A stretch of DNA of 64,000 bases from Acidimicrobiia bacterium (GTDB taxonomy: Bacteria > Actinomycetota > Acidimicrobiia > Spongiisociales > Spongiisociaceae). This document shows positions 8,294-19,402 of the stretch, in pieces; positions within the stretch are counted from its first letter, which is position 1, and each line of letters starts with the position of its first letter. The position numbers and the translations under genes were made by a program. The notes under the pieces are model-generated. The model was not told the origin of the DNA, ran no database searches, and worked only from the letters and a program-made list of their open reading frames with translations. The stretch is from assembly GCA_003229305.1 (NCBI GenBank), contig QIDH01000058.1, forward strand, positions 27,774 to 91,773, in the 5' to 3' direction.

Positions 8294-9466
8294 TCAGCGC
8301 AACGGCACGTACTCGCGACCAGGGACGGGCGACCTGGAGCGCCAAATGTTGTTTACGATCCCCAGGCCTCCCCCCATGGCGATCATGGCAGATCCTCCTG
8401 CGCTGACGAACGGCAGGGGAAGACCAGTTACAGGCGCGACACCGACCGTCATGCCAATATTGATAAACACGTGAAAGATCAACATCGTGGCTATCCCAAC
8501 GGCTACGAGACTGCCGAATCTGTCCGGTGCGCTGTTGGCAATTACCAGAATCCGCCAGATCAATAGTCCATAAGCGCTGACAACCAGCGCACTTCCGATG
8601 AAGCCGAGCTGCTCCCCGATGGCGGTGAAGATGAAGTCAGACGTCTGGAACGGAACGAAGTTGAGCAAGGTCTGGGGACCCTCGAACAGACCCTGCCCAA
8701 ACAATCCTCCGTTCCCGATCGCGATTCGAGACCGGTCAAGGTTGTAGTTCAGACTCTGAAGGTCAGACTGCTGATCCAAAAATCCAAGAATGCGATTCAC
8801 CTGATAGTCATCGAGCAACTCGAGCTGCCAGAAGGCCACGACAGTTGCCACCCCAGCTCCGATGAGAACGAGCAACTGGCGGAAGGTCGTGCCTGCCACA
8901 AAGAGCATGGCGAGGGTGATGAAACTGAACACCATCATCGTTCCGAGGTCTGGTTGTCGAAAGATCAGGAACGATGGAAGTGAAACCGCGAGCAATGTGG
9001 CGATCAACCGTGCCCAGCGCATACCTGTCTCAGATGCAGGCGCGAGCACCGTCCCGACAACCATGATCACGCCAAGCTTCGCGAATTCTGATGGTTGGAG
9101 CTGGAATGAACCGATCGGGATCCATCGCTGGGCGTTGCGTTGCTCTGGCATGAACAAGACGGCGAACAAGATCAGCACCACCGCGATGAAAACGAATGCA
9201 GCCGTGTTGCGGTACTGCCGGTAGTCAATGATCGAAGCCACCACAAAGGCCAGGATCGCGATGCCTGCGAAAACCATCTGACGGCGCATTGGTCCCGTCG
9301 GATCGAGACCTTCGGCTTCGAGACGAACGAAGGTGGCTGAGTAGACCATGAGGACACCAAGCGCCATCAAGGCAACCATTATCACGAACATCACGACGTC
9401 TGGAGTCGGCTTCCGTCGATCCGAGAGTAATCCGCCACTGCTCCGAGGTCCGCTTAGCACCGCCAT
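8294..9466 (-). CDS. rodA: SEDS-family peptidoglycan glycosyltransferase RodA
   Basis: Polytopic membrane glycosyltransferase that polymerises lipid II for side-wall growth, with the class B PBP encoded next to it. The 390-residue protein has about ten hydrophobic segments and SEDS signatures: QPSEFAKLG, FRQPDLGT (with the catalytic-type Asp), and near the end GLPLPFVSAGGSAM. It begins 1 bp inside the mrdA stop (TGATG arrangement), so the two are translationally coupled. Being in the mre cluster favours RodA over FtsW. Last gene of the mreB-C-D-mrdA-rodA run. Confidence 0.94.
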   Translation of the reverse strand: MAVLSGPRSSGGLLSDRRKPTPDVVMFVIMVALMALGVLMVYSATFVRLEAEGLDPTGPMRRQMVFAGIAILAFVVASIIDYRQYRNTAAFVFIAVVLILFAVLFMPEQRNAQRWIPIGSFQLQPSEFAKLGVIMVVGTVLAPASETGMRWARLIATLLAVSLPSFLIFRQPDLGTMMVFSFITLAMLFVAGTTFRQLLVLIGAGVATVVAFWQLELLDDYQVNRILGFLDQQSDLQSLNYNLDRSRIAIGNGGLFGQGLFEGPQTLLNFVPFQTSDFIFTAIGEQLGFIGSALVVSAYGLLIWRILVIANSAPDRFGSLVAVGIATMLIFHVFINIGMTVGVAPVTGLPLPFVSAGGSAMIAMGGGLGIVNNIWRSRSPVPGREYVPLR

Positions 9467-11403
9467 CAGTCGGCATCCACGCCGGCGACCAGGGGCGTTG
9501 GACTGCCACCAAGGAGCTGCGTCAGGATCCGGGCGGCGGCCGGGGCCGCTACTGCACCTCCCGAACCTCCCTCGTCAACCATCACCACAACAACGAACTC
9601 AGGGTTGCTGATTGGGGCAACGCCGGCGAACCAGGCCGTTGCTGCGTGCCGTAGCCCCTCTGCATCAACGAAACCCTGAGCGGTACCGGTCTTGCCTCCC
9701 ATTTGGAGCTCGAGACCGTCCAGCCCTGAAAAGGCGGCCGCGGCCGTTCCGCCTGTGCGAACCACCGAACCCATGTCGGCCAATAGGCTCGCAACGACGG
9801 ACGGGTCGATTTCTGGGGTCCGCAATGGGCGTGGCCCAAAATCTCTCACAATCTCGCCGTTGGCATCCACGATCTTGTCTACAACCTGGGGTTGGTAGAC
9901 GGTGCCGCCGTTGACCATCGTCGCGTATGCGGTGGCCAGCTGAATCGGCGTGACAAGAATCGATCCCTGCCCCACAGCCAAGTTCATCAGATCGCCACCA
10001 AGCCAGCCCTCCTGCCTGACCCGCCATGGCTGCGTGACCTGCCACTCGTCGAAGAGTTCACGGTCTGGCAGGATGCCGGCGGTCTCGAACGGGAGATCGA
10101 CCTGGGTCCTGCGCCCAAACCCAAGCACCGATGCCCAGTCTTGAAGGATATCTTCGTCTTCTGTGCCCTTGAAATCGCGCCAGATCGAGAGGGCGAGCTC
10201 CCAGAAGTAGATATTGCACGACCGTCGAAAAGCGTCGTGGATGTTCTGGAACCCGTCTGACGCCCTCGTCCAGTTCTGGTAGACGAGCTGGGAGTCGTCC
10301 ACGAAGTCGGCCCTCAGCTGAGCAGAACACTCGATCGTCTGCTCTACGCTCGTCGTATCCCTAGGAAATATGCCTTCCATCATCGCGGTGATGTAGGTGA
10401 CGGCTTTGAAAGTCGACGCCGGCGGCTTTAGACCTTGTATCGCCAGGTTGTTGAAGGCGAAGTCCTCGGAAAGGCTCGCGAACTCGTCCTCACCGATGCC
10501 GCCGACAAAGGCCTGGGGCTCAAACGACGGATACGAGCCCATGGCAACGATCTCGCCAGTGTCAACCCTCATCACCAGCGCCGTCGCTCGCTCCGTCGGC
10601 AGCGTTCTCCTATCGGCCGGTTCCTTTTCGTCCTTGCGGTCTTGAGCGAGCACAATGACGTCGGCCAGGATCTGTTCGACGACCCGCTGAGTGACCGAAT
10701 CGATCGTTAGCCAGAGGGTATCTCCCTGAACCGGATCGGATGCGTCCACCTGGTCGAGGATGTCTCCCTGGGCGTTGATCGTGTATCTGACCAGGCCTGG
10801 GGTTCCCTGCAGAAATGTGTCGTATTCTCGTTCCACACCAAGCTTGCCAACGACAACGTTGGGATCGAGGTCTGGGTTCCGCTCCAGATCACCACTCGAG
10901 GGAAGGCCTATGTGGCCAAGCACGTGGGCCATCAAAGAGCCTTCGAGGTAGAGGCGCTCTGGCAAGGCCTCGACAGTGACACCAGGCAGATCGAGACGCT
11001 GCTCCAAAACCGTGTATGCCATGTCTGCGGTGATATCCATGTCCGAAATGAAGGCGACCTGGCCACTGCCGGCCCTCTCCAATTCGGATCGAATCACGAT
11101 TGGGCCGACTTCGAGAATCGCCGACAGCCGCGAAACCACCTGATCCTCGGCTTCGTTGCTGAGTACGGCTCGGTCCACGACAACTACCAGCTCTGAGCGG
11201 CTGGTCGCAAGAGGGATCCCGTTGGCATCGACTATGTCGCCCCTCGGAGCGATCTGGGATTCCGTAGCGATGGTGCTGTTTTCCGCCGCTGCCGCATAGA
11301 GGGCTCCTTCAGCGAGTTGAACAAACCACAAGCGGACAAACAACACCGAAAGCAGGCCGGCAAAAACCACGCCAAGGGTTGCTAGACGCCAACCAAACCT
11401 CAT
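9466..11403 (-). CDS. mrdA: Penicillin-binding protein 2 (class B transpeptidase)
   Basis: Elongasome transpeptidase that cross-links peptidoglycan with RodA. The 645-residue protein has an N-terminal membrane anchor (about 5-30), a PBP dimerisation domain (about 50-220), then the transpeptidase domain with SxxK as STFK (in LKPPASTFKAV), SxN as SCN (RRSCNIYFWE) and KTG as GGKTGTAQ. All active-site motifs are intact; the residue before the SxxK block is Ala where Gly is common (PAST instead of PGST). The start overlaps the mreD stop by 4 bp. Confidence 0.95.
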   Translation of the reverse strand: MRFGWRLATLGVVFAGLLSVLFVRLWFVQLAEGALYAAAAENSTIATESQIAPRGDIVDANGIPLATSRSELVVVVDRAVLSNEAEDQVVSRLSAILEVGPIVIRSELERAGSGQVAFISDMDITADMAYTVLEQRLDLPGVTVEALPERLYLEGSLMAHVLGHIGLPSSGDLERNPDLDPNVVVGKLGVEREYDTFLQGTPGLVRYTINAQGDILDQVDASDPVQGDTLWLTIDSVTQRVVEQILADVIVLAQDRKDEKEPADRRTLPTERATALVMRVDTGEIVAMGSYPSFEPQAFVGGIGEDEFASLSEDFAFNNLAIQGLKPPASTFKAVTYITAMMEGIFPRDTTSVEQTIECSAQLRADFVDDSQLVYQNWTRASDGFQNIHDAFRRSCNIYFWELALSIWRDFKGTEDEDILQDWASVLGFGRRTQVDLPFETAGILPDRELFDEWQVTQPWRVRQEGWLGGDLMNLAVGQGSILVTPIQLATAYATMVNGGTVYQPQVVDKIVDANGEIVRDFGPRPLRTPEIDPSVVASLLADMGSVVRTGGTAAAAFSGLDGLELQMGGKTGTAQGFVDAEGLRHAATAWFAGVAPISNPEFVVVVMVDEGGSGGAVAAPAAARILTQLLGGSPTPLVAGVDAD

Positions 11404-11909
11404 AGAAGCGACACCTTGTGGTGCCGATCGTCTCCGATGTACGACGTCACCAGCGGCAATACTGCCAAACCGAGAATCACGTTGTAGACAGGGACCAACA
11501 AGAGTGACCTCTGAACCTCAGGATCGTTGAGCATTCCCTGACCGAACAGAGTACCCACGACTGCAACCAACAGGACACCAAGGAGAGAGAGCAAGCCGAC
11601 CGCAATCCCTGTTGCAACTGGGCTGAAGTCGTAACGATCCCTAGTCCGGACTCCGACCAGGGCCACGAGGGTGAACGACAGAGCCTGGAGGCCGAGCGGG
11701 GCTGAGCCAAACAGGTCGATCAGCACCCCACCGGTGAATCCGAGTAATACTGCCGGCTCCGAATCCAGCCAGCGGATACAGGCTATGACCGTCACAAGCA
11801 CGATGTCCCCCGCCACGTCGAGGGGACGCACCCTTGCGAACAGAGTCGTCTGCAGAAGCACCGCGAGCACGACGGACAGCAGCGAAAAGCCGATCTCACG
11901 CGTTTGCAT
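11400..11909 (-). CDS. mreD: Rod shape-determining protein MreD
   Basis: Small polytopic membrane component of the elongasome. The ATG at 11909 (MQTREIGFSLLSVV) is preferred over the upstream frame extension to 12005, which lies within mreC and is Arg/Ser-rich; this gives 169 residues, the normal MreD size. Five to six hydrophobic segments are visible, with the family's LLGFTGGVLIDLFGSAPLG motif after the second or third. Start overlaps mreC by 14 bp and the stop overlaps mrdA by 4 bp. MreD is weakly conserved in sequence, so position in the operon carries much of the weight. Confidence 0.9.
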   Translation of the reverse strand: MQTREIGFSLLSVVLAVLLQTTLFARVRPLDVAGDIVLVTVIACIRWLDSEPAVLLGFTGGVLIDLFGSAPLGLQALSFTLVALVGVRTRDRYDFSPVATGIAVGLLSLLGVLLVAVVGTLFGQGMLNDPEVQRSLLLVPVYNVILGLAVLPLVTSYIGDDRHHKVSLL

Positions 11910-12858
11910 CTGGGTCCTGCTCGCCTTCGCCTGACTCGTCGCCAGGGATCGTGGTCGCGGTCGGCTCGCCGTCTGTTGACTCCTCGACGATGGGATCCTC
12001 TTCAACTGGAACCGCAGTATCGGGCGGCCACGGGATGATCGAGACGAACGTCAGGCGTTCGATGTCGGCGAGCGGCGCTACCTCGACCTCGAACTGTCCT
12101 GCTACCGGAGCGGCAGATTCGAGGGCCGTGCCGACCAGCAGCCCCCTCGGGTATTGCGTGGATGACTCGTAAGGTCCGTAGGTTCTGAGCAGATCTCCCT
12201 GAACCACCAGCGTGGCCGTGTCAGAGAACACCCGAAGGGTCAACGAACCGTTACCGCCTGCCTGAACGAGACCACGGGTCTGGTCCTCGAGCAAGACGAC
12301 GATCCCTGGTGCGTTGGGCGAAGTAATGGGAACAATCGACGAATTCGCCTCTGACACCTCGGCGACGACACCGACCAGGGCGCCCTCTGCGTCGACCACA
12401 GGCTGGCCAACGGCCACACCGTCCACCGTCCCCTTGTCCACGGTGAACGCGAAATCGAGCGTACCTCCCCTTCCGGTGACTTCGGCAGCAATTCCAACGT
12501 CTTCCAGGTCGTCCGGCAAGTCAAGGCCAAGCAGGTCGCGTAGCGCTCCGTTCTCGTTGGTGATCGTGTCCACCTGGGCGACGTTCTGCTCGAGCTCGGT
12601 GATGCGATCGCGCAATCTGGCGTTCTCTTCTCGGAGTCCCGCAAGATTGGCCAAGCCGTCCGCAAAGTCGACGATCGGATCAACAACCTTGTTGAGCAGG
12701 CCCTGGACAGGAGAGGCCAAGCTCTGTGCGCCGCTGCGAAGCGTGCCGGCGACGCCTTCGCTTGAAGATCTTATGTCGAATGTCATGAGGAGGAACGACA
12801 GAACGACCAGGCTCGTGGCCACAACGGCCGAACGATCGGTTCGACCGTACGGTCTCAT
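11896..12858 (-). CDS. mreC: Rod shape-determining protein MreC
   Basis: Bitopic periplasm/exterior-facing scaffold that links MreB to the PBP2/RodA pair. The 320-residue protein has a short cytosolic N-terminus, one membrane segment (about 12-27), a coiled coil (about 70-105, LREENARLRDRITELEQN), and the double beta-barrel MreC domain (about 115-280, with NAPGIVVLLEDQTRGLVQ). The last 40 residues form an acidic Thr/Glu/Asp-rich tail. Lies 61 bp downstream of mreB. Confidence 0.95.
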   Translation of the reverse strand: MRPYGRTDRSAVVATSLVVLSFLLMTFDIRSSSEGVAGTLRSGAQSLASPVQGLLNKVVDPIVDFADGLANLAGLREENARLRDRITELEQNVAQVDTITNENGALRDLLGLDLPDDLEDVGIAAEVTGRGGTLDFAFTVDKGTVDGVAVGQPVVDAEGALVGVVAEVSEANSSIVPITSPNAPGIVVLLEDQTRGLVQAGGNGSLTLRVFSDTATLVVQGDLLRTYGPYESSTQYPRGLLVGTALESAAPVAGQFEVEVAPLADIERLTFVSIIPWPPDTAVPVEEDPIVEESTDGEPTATTIPGDESGEGEQDPDANA

Positions 12859-12919
12859 GGGCGCGCCCCAGGCAGGTCACCAGATACGCCGGGTTCCGGC
12901 CTCGTAGTCTGCACTTCTA

Positions 12920-13951
12920 TCAGGGACGACTCGAAGACACCAGCACGCTGTGAAGCAGTTCGAATTCCTCGAGACACTTGCCAGAACCGATAACGACCGA
13001 CTGCAGCGGACGATCGGTTGTCACGATCGGCATGCCGGTCTCGTATGCGAGCCTGTGGTCCAACCCCCGCAGCAATGCGCCACCACCGGTTATCACAATT
13101 CCGTGCTCCATGATGTCGGCGGCCAACTCAGGAGGGGTCTTGTCAAGCGTGTATTTCACTGCGTCGACGACCGACTGGACCGGCTCTTCGACGGCCTCAC
13201 GAATCTCCGGACTCGAAAGCAGGACTGTTTTGGGTAGACCTGAGATAAGGTCTCGACCCCTGACCTCCGCGCTGGGTTCCTCCGGATATGGGAAGGCCGA
13301 GCCGATCGCCATCTTGATCTGTTCGGCCGTTCGTTCGCCCAGCAACAAATTGTATTCCTTCTTGACCCAGTCGATTATCGCCTCGTCGAGTTCGTCACCA
13401 CCCACCCTGACGCTCCTGGACACCACGATTCCGCCGAGAGAAATGACCGCAACCTCGGTCGTACCGCCTCCGATGTCGACGATCATTGATCCAGCCGGTT
13501 CATGCACCGGCATGCCTGAGCCGATGGCGGCCGCCATTGGCTCTTCGATCGTATAGGCCCGTCTGGCACCAGCGTGATATGCAGCTTCTTCCACCGCTCT
13601 GCGCTCGACCCCTGTGATCCCTGACGGCACACAGATGACGATGCGAGGCTTGGCCCACCGGCGCCTGTGGACCTTCTGGATGAAGTAGCGCAACATCTTT
13701 TCTGTTATGTCGAAATCGGCGATGACCCCATCACGGAGTGGCCGGATCGCCCTTATATGCGAAGGGGTCCTGCCAATCATCCGTTTGGCCTCCATCCCGA
13801 CCGCCAGCGCCTGGTTGGTCTCCGTATTGATGGCGACAACCGACGGCTCATTCAGGATGATGCCGCGGTTGCGAACGAATACAAGTGTGTTGGCGGTCCC
13901 TAGATCTACGGCCATGTCCTGGCCAGCAAAGGAAAAGGGGCTGTCAGCCAT
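12920..13951 (-). CDS. mreB: Actin-like cell-shape protein MreB
   Basis: Cytoskeletal ATPase that positions the elongation machinery. The 343-residue protein shows the actin-fold nucleotide sites: [11 protein letters not shown] (phosphate 1), [11 protein letters not shown] (phosphate 2) and [13 protein letters not shown] (adenosine), with connecting motifs [12 protein letters not shown]. First gene of the rod-shape cluster; 85 bp upstream on the same strand lies the ndk stop. MreB is absent from many rod-shaped actinobacteria, so its presence with the whole elongasome set informs taxonomy. Confidence 0.97.
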   Translation of the reverse strand: MADSPFSFAGQDMAVDLGTANTLVFVRNRGIILNEPSVVAINTETNQALAVGMEAKRMIGRTPSHIRAIRPLRDGVIADFDITEKMLRYFIQKVHRRRWAKPRIVICVPSGITGVERRAVEEAAYHAGARRAYTIEEPMAAAIGSGMPVHEPAGSMIVDIGGGTTEVAVISLGGIVVSRSVRVGGDELDEAIIDWVKKEYNLLLGERTAEQIKMAIGSAFPYPEEPSAEVRGRDLISGLPKTVLLSSPEIREAVEEPVQSVVDAVKYTLDKTPPELAADIMEHGIVITGGGALLRGLDHRLAYETGMPIVTTDRPLQSVVIGSGKCLEEFELLHSVLVSSSRP

Positions 13952-14035
13952 ACCTACCCCGAGGGTTGATTACGCACCGTGGAGTCTAGTTGGATCGGCG
14001 GCGATAGCCAGACGAGTTGTTTTTTGGCATCTCGA

Positions 14036-14440
14036 TCACGAAAACCAGATGGCCAGCTCTCGAACCGCGCTGTCGAGCGAATCGCTCCCATGCACGAGAT
14101 TCTCCTGAACCTCCGTCGCGTGATCACCACGTATCGAGCCAGGCGACGCCTCGGCAGGATTCGTTACGCCAATCGTCAACCTCGCAGCCGAGACTGCCGA
14201 TTCTCCTGACCACTCCATCGCCATCACCGGGCCAGAGGTGATGAACTCGATCAGCGAACCGTAGAACGGTTTGCCATCATGCTCTGCGTAGTGGCGTCCG
14301 GCGAGTTCCTCGCTCGGTGTCAACAAATGGGCCCGTTCAAGGCGAAAACCTTTGCGTTCAAATCGGGAGATTACCTCACCAATCAGGCCACGTCTCACGC
14401 CATCTGGTTTCACCATGATGAAAGTCTTCTCGGATGCCAT
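14036..14440 (-). CDS. ndk: Nucleoside diphosphate kinase
   Basis: Transfers the gamma-phosphate between NTPs and NDPs through a phospho-histidine. The 134-residue protein starts [20 protein letters not shown]; the active-site motif is NLVHGSDS with His117, and RGDHATE precedes it where most family members have RGDF/Y. Length is slightly under the usual 136-140. Lies 98 bp after the folC stop. Confidence 0.96.
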   Translation of the reverse strand: MASEKTFIMVKPDGVRRGLIGEVISRFERKGFRLERAHLLTPSEELAGRHYAEHDGKPFYGSLIEFITSGPVMAMEWSGESAVSAARLTIGVTNPAEASPGSIRGDHATEVQENLVHGSDSLDSAVRELAIWFS

Positions 14441-14538
14441 GCGGCCAATCCCTCGTTCGATGTCGGCGTACGATCCTACAGGTGCTCCGGCGATCAGGAG
14501 CCGGTCTGGGTCGATTGGTTTCGGTCGGGTCGGGTCAG

Positions 14539-15843
14539 TCAGGTCAGCGACATCAGAACGGGACGCGCTTCGCCAATTACATATAGAGATCCGGTCACCA
14601 AGAGGGCGCCATCACGTTCGGTGATCGCCAAGGCCTCGGCCACGGCCTGACCTACGCCTGGGACAACGATTACTTCGTCTGATTCTGTCAACACGCTGCG
14701 AACAGAATCTTCGAGCACCTCTGGATCGGTGGCACGCGGAGAGTCGGCCGCAGTCACGATTGCCGTCCCGATCAGGCCATCGAGGTGCGCCAACATACCT
14801 CTTACGTCTTTGTCATCCAGTATCCCGATCACGAGATTCCACCGATAGTCATCGAACTCCTCCACGATGGTCTCGGCCAACGCTCGCATCGCCTGCTCGT
14901 TGTGCGCCCCGTCGACCAACACGAGCGGATCTCGGCTGATGACCTCGATCCGACCAGGAGAACGGACTTCTGCAACACCTTGGCGTACCGCATCCTCAGA
15001 TAGTGGTCGCCCGAAGATTTCCTCGGCGGCGGCAATCGCCACTGCCAAATTGCTGACCTGGTGTCGACCGTATAGGGGCAGGGCAACGCCTGAGTACTTC
15101 TCATGGACACCCTGGATATCCGCGAGATGCCCGCCAACGGCGGCGAAATCCTCGGCGACCGAAAAATCACGATCGAGTGCCCGCCAGCTTGCTCCCACGT
15201 CTGCCGCTCTCCTGGCCGCCATCTCGGAGACCACTTCGGGGACATCACCGGTGATCAGGGTGGCTCCTGGCTTCACAATTGCCAGCTTCTCGGCAGCGAT
15301 CGACTCGATCGTGTTACCGAGATACTCTGTGTGATCGATGGCGACAGACGTCAGCACTGCGACCTGCGCGTCTGCAACGTTCGTTGCATCCAGTCGACCG
15401 CCGAGCCCGACCTCAATCACCGCGATGTCCACGGCATTGGTCGCGAAGAAGGCGAAGGCTCCAGCCGCAGACAGCTCGAAATAGGTTGCCCTCTCGCCAG
15501 TGCGCCTTTCCAGCAGGTCCACGAAGGGCGCGACGTCTGCAATGGCCTCCGCAAACTCCTCTCGACTGGCCACCTCGCTCGCAATCGCGAACCTCTCCTC
15601 GATACGTTCGAGGTGAGGAGAAGTGAAGGTTCCTATCTTTAGACCGTGGGCCGTGAGGATCGAGGTGATGATCCTGGCGACGGTGGTTTTTCCATTGGTG
15701 CCTGTGACGTGCACCATCGCCATCGAATCCTGCGGCCGACCCATCAGATCCAGGAGCTCTCTGATGCGATCCAGGCCAGGCCTGACTCCGAGGCCTACAT
15801 GGGAATCCAGGTACTCAACCGCCTGCTCGTAGGTCTCGATCAT
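14539..15843 (-). CDS. folC: Folylpolyglutamate synthase / dihydrofolate synthase FolC
   Basis: Adds glutamates to folates, and in many bacteria also makes dihydrofolate from dihydropteroate. The 434-residue Mur-ligase-family protein has the P-loop [13 protein letters not shown] (about 45-57), the omega-loop region [14 protein letters not shown], the central [12 protein letters not shown] and [11 protein letters not shown] motifs, and the C-terminal ligase domain with DGAHNEQAM. The ATG at 15843 overlaps the valS stop by 4 bp; valS-folC is a widespread gene pair. Confidence 0.95.
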   Translation of the reverse strand: MIETYEQAVEYLDSHVGLGVRPGLDRIRELLDLMGRPQDSMAMVHVTGTNGKTTVARIITSILTAHGLKIGTFTSPHLERIEERFAIASEVASREEFAEAIADVAPFVDLLERRTGERATYFELSAAGAFAFFATNAVDIAVIEVGLGGRLDATNVADAQVAVLTSVAIDHTEYLGNTIESIAAEKLAIVKPGATLITGDVPEVVSEMAARRAADVGASWRALDRDFSVAEDFAAVGGHLADIQGVHEKYSGVALPLYGRHQVSNLAVAIAAAEEIFGRPLSEDAVRQGVAEVRSPGRIEVISRDPLVLVDGAHNEQAMRALAETIVEEFDDYRWNLVIGILDDKDVRGMLAHLDGLIGTAIVTAADSPRATDPEVLEDSVRSVLTESDEVIVVPGVGQAVAEALAITERDGALLVTGSLYVIGEARPVLMSLT

Positions 15844-18440
15844 TCGCCGAGGTCTGCCAGTTGGGCGACCAACCGATCAATGATCGATCTAGCTTCGGCA
15901 GCTTTGCCCTCTTCCTTCGCAACAACCTCCGCAGGCGCCTTGTGTCGGAACGTGGAGTTGCCAAGTTTGGCCTCCGCCTTGCTCAGATCGACTCTTGTCG
16001 CTGCCAGGCGCTTGAGCACCCGTTCGCGTTCCGCCTCCAGGTCGATCAACCCCTCAAGGGCTACAAAGACCTGGACCGGCCCTGCGACAACGCGTGAATA
16101 GCCCTCCTCTGAATCCCGAGTTCCTTCCAGGAGTGTCGCCGAGGCCAGGGACTCGAGCTGGGTACGCCACCAGGGTTCCACCAATCCGTCCGGGTCGTCG
16201 AGGATCGGTGCCAAGGGTTGGCGAGGTGAGATGGCGTGATCTGATCGGAATCGGCGAATACCCGAAACCAACTCTTGCAACCTGTCGACGTTCAAGGGGG
16301 CCTCGACCTCAAGAGGTGTTGGCCATTTGGCCGTGATCAGCAAGCCGTCAGCCACCAGGTGAGACCAAAGCTCCTCGGTGACGAACGGAATGGCAGGATG
16401 AAAATATTTCAGAATGTCCCTGAGCACGACTCCCAGGGTCGCCTTCGTATTGGAGGCCATGGCTCCGTCGCCCTGCAGAGCAGGTTTGGCCATCTCCAGG
16501 TACCAGTCGAACACCTCTGACCAGGCGAATGAGTACAGAGCGGAAAACGCATCGGAGAACCGATATTCTTCCATCAGCCGATCAACCTCAGTCCCAACTG
16601 TCGCCAGCCGCGCCAAGATCCATCGATCCTCTGGACTTGGATTATCCGGATATCCACCGCTCGATGGTGTCTCACCTATATCCAGGTATTGGCGGGCGAA
16701 CCGCACCGCGTTCCAAAGTTTGTTAGCAAACCTCCGAGCCGCGTCGACCCATTCTTCATTGAATGGGACATCGTGGCCTGGGGCTGCCGCTTGGAGAAGG
16801 CTGAGCCTCACAGCGTCGGTGCCATAGGCCTGCGCGAGCTCACGTGGATCGACCGCGTTCCCGCTCGATTTTGACATTTTCGAGCCGTCGGCGGCGCGTA
16901 CCAGACCGTGGATCACAACGTCTGAAAAAGGTGCCTCACCTGTGAACCGCAGGCCCATCATCATCATCCTGGCCACCCAGAAAAAGATGATGTCAAACCC
17001 GGTCACGAGAACGTCTGTTGGGTAGAAACGCTCCAGGTCGTCTGTCTCGTTCGGCCACCCCAGTGTCGAAAACGGCCACAGGGCACTCGAGAACCAGGTG
17101 TCGAGCACGTCCTCATCCGGTCGGAACGCCGAACCGCCGCACTCCTCGCACTCCGTTGGCGGCTGAGCGGACACCACGACGCGGCCGTCGGCCTCGCAGT
17201 AGAAGGCGGGAATCCGGTGACCCCACCAGAGTTGTCGGCTCACGCACCAGTCCCGCAGATTCTCCATCCAGTGGAAATAGTTCTTCTCCCACCGCTGTGG
17301 AACGAAGCGGGTCTTGCCCTCCCTGACAGCGGCGATCGCCGGGCCAACGAGGTCCTCGACCTTCACGAACCACTGGGTCGACAGCAACGGCTCGACCACC
17401 TGGCCACTCCTCGAACAGTGCCCGACGCTATGTCGATGGGGTTCGACTTTCACCAAAAAGCCCCCTGCCTCCAGAGCCTCCTTTACGGCCAGGCGTGCTT
17501 CGAAACGATCGAGCCCGGCGAACTCTCCGGCGGCTTCAGTCATGGCCGCGTCCTCACCGATCACCGCAATGGCCTCGAGGCCTGCTCGCTGACCGATCTC
17601 GAAATCCATGGGATCGTGAGCCGGTGTCACCTTGACGGCCCCCGTCCCGAATCCGATCTCGACCGCCTTGTCCCCAACAATCGGAATCTCCCGACCCATC
17701 AACGGAAGGAGCAGCTTGGAGCCGATCAGATGCTGGTATCGCTCATCTTCAGGATGCACGGCAACCGCAGTGTCGCCGAGCATGGTCTCGGTCCGAGTGG
17801 TCGCCACAGTGATCGAACCGTTGCCGTCGACCAGTGGATAGGCGATGAACACGAGCTCGCCATCGACGTCCTTGTAGTCGACCTCGATCTCTGACAGGGC
17901 GGTCTGCAAGCCTGGCGACCAGTTGATGATTCGCTGACCCCGATAGATCAGGCCTTCTTCATACAGGCGAATGAACACGGTCGTGACCGCATCCGACAAG
18001 CCCTCGTCCAGCGTGAAGCGCTCCCTCGACCAGTCGCAGGAGAATCCCAACGTGCGCATCTGGTCACTGATACTTCCACCGAACAACGCCTTCCAACGCC
18101 AGATCTGTTCTACGAACTTGTCTCGGCCCATTTCGTGGCGATCCAGGCCTTCATTCGCCAGGTCTTGCTCAACCACCATTTGCGTGGCGATCCCGGCGTG
18201 ATCCATGCCTGGCACCCACAACGCCGCATAGCCCTGCATGCGGCGGCGACGGATGATGACATCCTGGATCGAGAGATCCAGGGCATGACCCATATGAAGC
18301 ACCCCGGTCACGTTCGGTGGAGGGATGACGATCGTAAAGGGATCGCCATCGGGATTTATTTCAGGTCGAAACGAACCTGACGACTCCCACAATTCATACC
18401 AACGTTGCTCGACTGCTTTCGGATCGTACGTGGATTCCAT
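15840..18440 (-). CDS. valS: Valyl-tRNA synthetase
   Basis: Charges tRNA-Val and edits mischarged threonine. The 866-residue class I synthetase shows HIGH as HMGH ([15 protein letters not shown], near 40-54), a CP1 editing domain, KMSKS as [11 protein letters not shown], a tRNA anticodon-binding domain, and the C-terminal arginine/lysine-rich coiled coil typical of ValRS (about 800-866). No T-box-like leader was recognised in the 83 bp before the next gene upstream. Confidence 0.97.
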   Translation of the reverse strand: MESTYDPKAVEQRWYELWESSGSFRPEINPDGDPFTIVIPPPNVTGVLHMGHALDLSIQDVIIRRRRMQGYAALWVPGMDHAGIATQMVVEQDLANEGLDRHEMGRDKFVEQIWRWKALFGGSISDQMRTLGFSCDWSRERFTLDEGLSDAVTTVFIRLYEEGLIYRGQRIINWSPGLQTALSEIEVDYKDVDGELVFIAYPLVDGNGSITVATTRTETMLGDTAVAVHPEDERYQHLIGSKLLLPLMGREIPIVGDKAVEIGFGTGAVKVTPAHDPMDFEIGQRAGLEAIAVIGEDAAMTEAAGEFAGLDRFEARLAVKEALEAGGFLVKVEPHRHSVGHCSRSGQVVEPLLSTQWFVKVEDLVGPAIAAVREGKTRFVPQRWEKNYFHWMENLRDWCVSRQLWWGHRIPAFYCEADGRVVVSAQPPTECEECGGSAFRPDEDVLDTWFSSALWPFSTLGWPNETDDLERFYPTDVLVTGFDIIFFWVARMMMMGLRFTGEAPFSDVVIHGLVRAADGSKMSKSSGNAVDPRELAQAYGTDAVRLSLLQAAAPGHDVPFNEEWVDAARRFANKLWNAVRFARQYLDIGETPSSGGYPDNPSPEDRWILARLATVGTEVDRLMEEYRFSDAFSALYSFAWSEVFDWYLEMAKPALQGDGAMASNTKATLGVVLRDILKYFHPAIPFVTEELWSHLVADGLLITAKWPTPLEVEAPLNVDRLQELVSGIRRFRSDHAISPRQPLAPILDDPDGLVEPWWRTQLESLASATLLEGTRDSEEGYSRVVAGPVQVFVALEGLIDLEAERERVLKRLAATRVDLSKAEAKLGNSTFRHKAPAEVVAKEEGKAAEARSIIDRLVAQLADLGE

Positions 18441-18523
18441 AACGACCTTTGCTAGTCAGTGAAGCCGGTTCTGATGGGCCGGCGGCGGCAGAATACCAAG
18501 AGGGCGAGCGCCGGGTGCTTCTT

Positions 18524-19402
18524 CTAGCCGGCCCTGGCCGCCACGAAGGCTTTTACGGCGCCGACGATGGTCAGAAGACCTGCGATGGCGAAGCCGGCGA
18601 CCAGCAGAGGGGCGTCCTGGTCAGCCACTCCGTCGATGATGTCACCTGCCGATGGAAGAGCGACCCGCTCACCTCCGGCCTGATCGGCGGCCTGGCCGCC
18701 ACTCTCGCCGCCAGCCGATTCGCCGGCCGCCGATGGGCTCGTGGTCGTCGTGGTCGTCTCAGCCTCAGCCACAAGCCCGTCGTCCAGCGCGGCAGAGGTC
18801 GTCGGCGTCGTATCACTGTTTGGCGGCTCTTCGACAATGGACGTCGAGGTGACCCCCTGGTCCCCGGTAGTGGTTGTTGTGATTGGCACCGAGGTCGATG
18901 TGGTCGCAGTCGAAGTCGCCGGCGGAATTCGAGGCCCAATCGTGGTCGTTGTGCTGGAAGTGGCCGGCTGGAGACTCGTCGTCGTAGTGGTCGCAATCGT
19001 TGAAGTTGGCGGCGCAGGTTGGGTTGTAGGCGGGGGTTCGACAACGGTGGTCGTGGTAGGGGCAGAGGTGACCGTCGTTGTGCTGGGGACCGTCGTGGTC
19101 GTGGAGGTCCCGACGGTGGTGGTCGTCGTGGCAGCAGTGGTGGTTGTTGCGCCCGTTGTCGTCGTCTGGGCCTTGGTCGTAGATGTCGTGCTCGCTGGTC
19201 GGCTGTGGTGTGGATGCCCAGGCGGATCGGTTGGCGAGGTCGTATGGGTCGTCACCGTAAGGGCCAAGACACCATCGCTGCAAGACACCTGGTCCGAGCA
19301 CGCAGCAGCCGAGGCCGCCCCGACCCCCAACGCCAGTGAGGCCGCTCCAACCAGAATCAAGGCCGTCGCGGCCCCTATCACCCTGCGGATGTCGAGAGAC
19401 AT
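18524..19402 (-). CDS. Secreted or surface Thr-rich mucin-like protein
   Basis: Function unknown. The ATG at 19402 follows a GAAGGGAAG ribosome-binding site and starts a 292-residue protein with a clear signal peptide (positively charged start MSLDIRRVIG, then a hydrophobic run ending near ASAAA). After a short Cys-containing segment (ACSDQVSCSDG) comes a low-complexity region of about 150 residues made mostly of Thr with Ser, Pro and Val. A C-terminal hydrophobic segment (LLVAGFAIAGLLTIVGAV) with a short basic end would anchor it in the membrane. A cell-surface, possibly glycosylated stalk is the simplest reading. It sits alone between valS and clpX; a 172-bp gap to the clpX stop has no other gene. 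Confidence 0.75.
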   Translation of the reverse strand: MSLDIRRVIGAATALILVGAASLALGVGAASAAACSDQVSCSDGVLALTVTTHTTSPTDPPGHPHHSRPASTTSTTKAQTTTTGATTTTAATTTTTVGTSTTTTVPSTTTVTSAPTTTTVVEPPPTTQPAPPTSTIATTTTTSLQPATSSTTTTIGPRIPPATSTATTSTSVPITTTTTGDQGVTSTSIVEEPPNSDTTPTTSAALDDGLVAEAETTTTTTSPSAAGESAGGESGGQAADQAGGERVALPSAGDIIDGVADQDAPLLVAGFAIAGLLTIVGAVKAFVAARAG

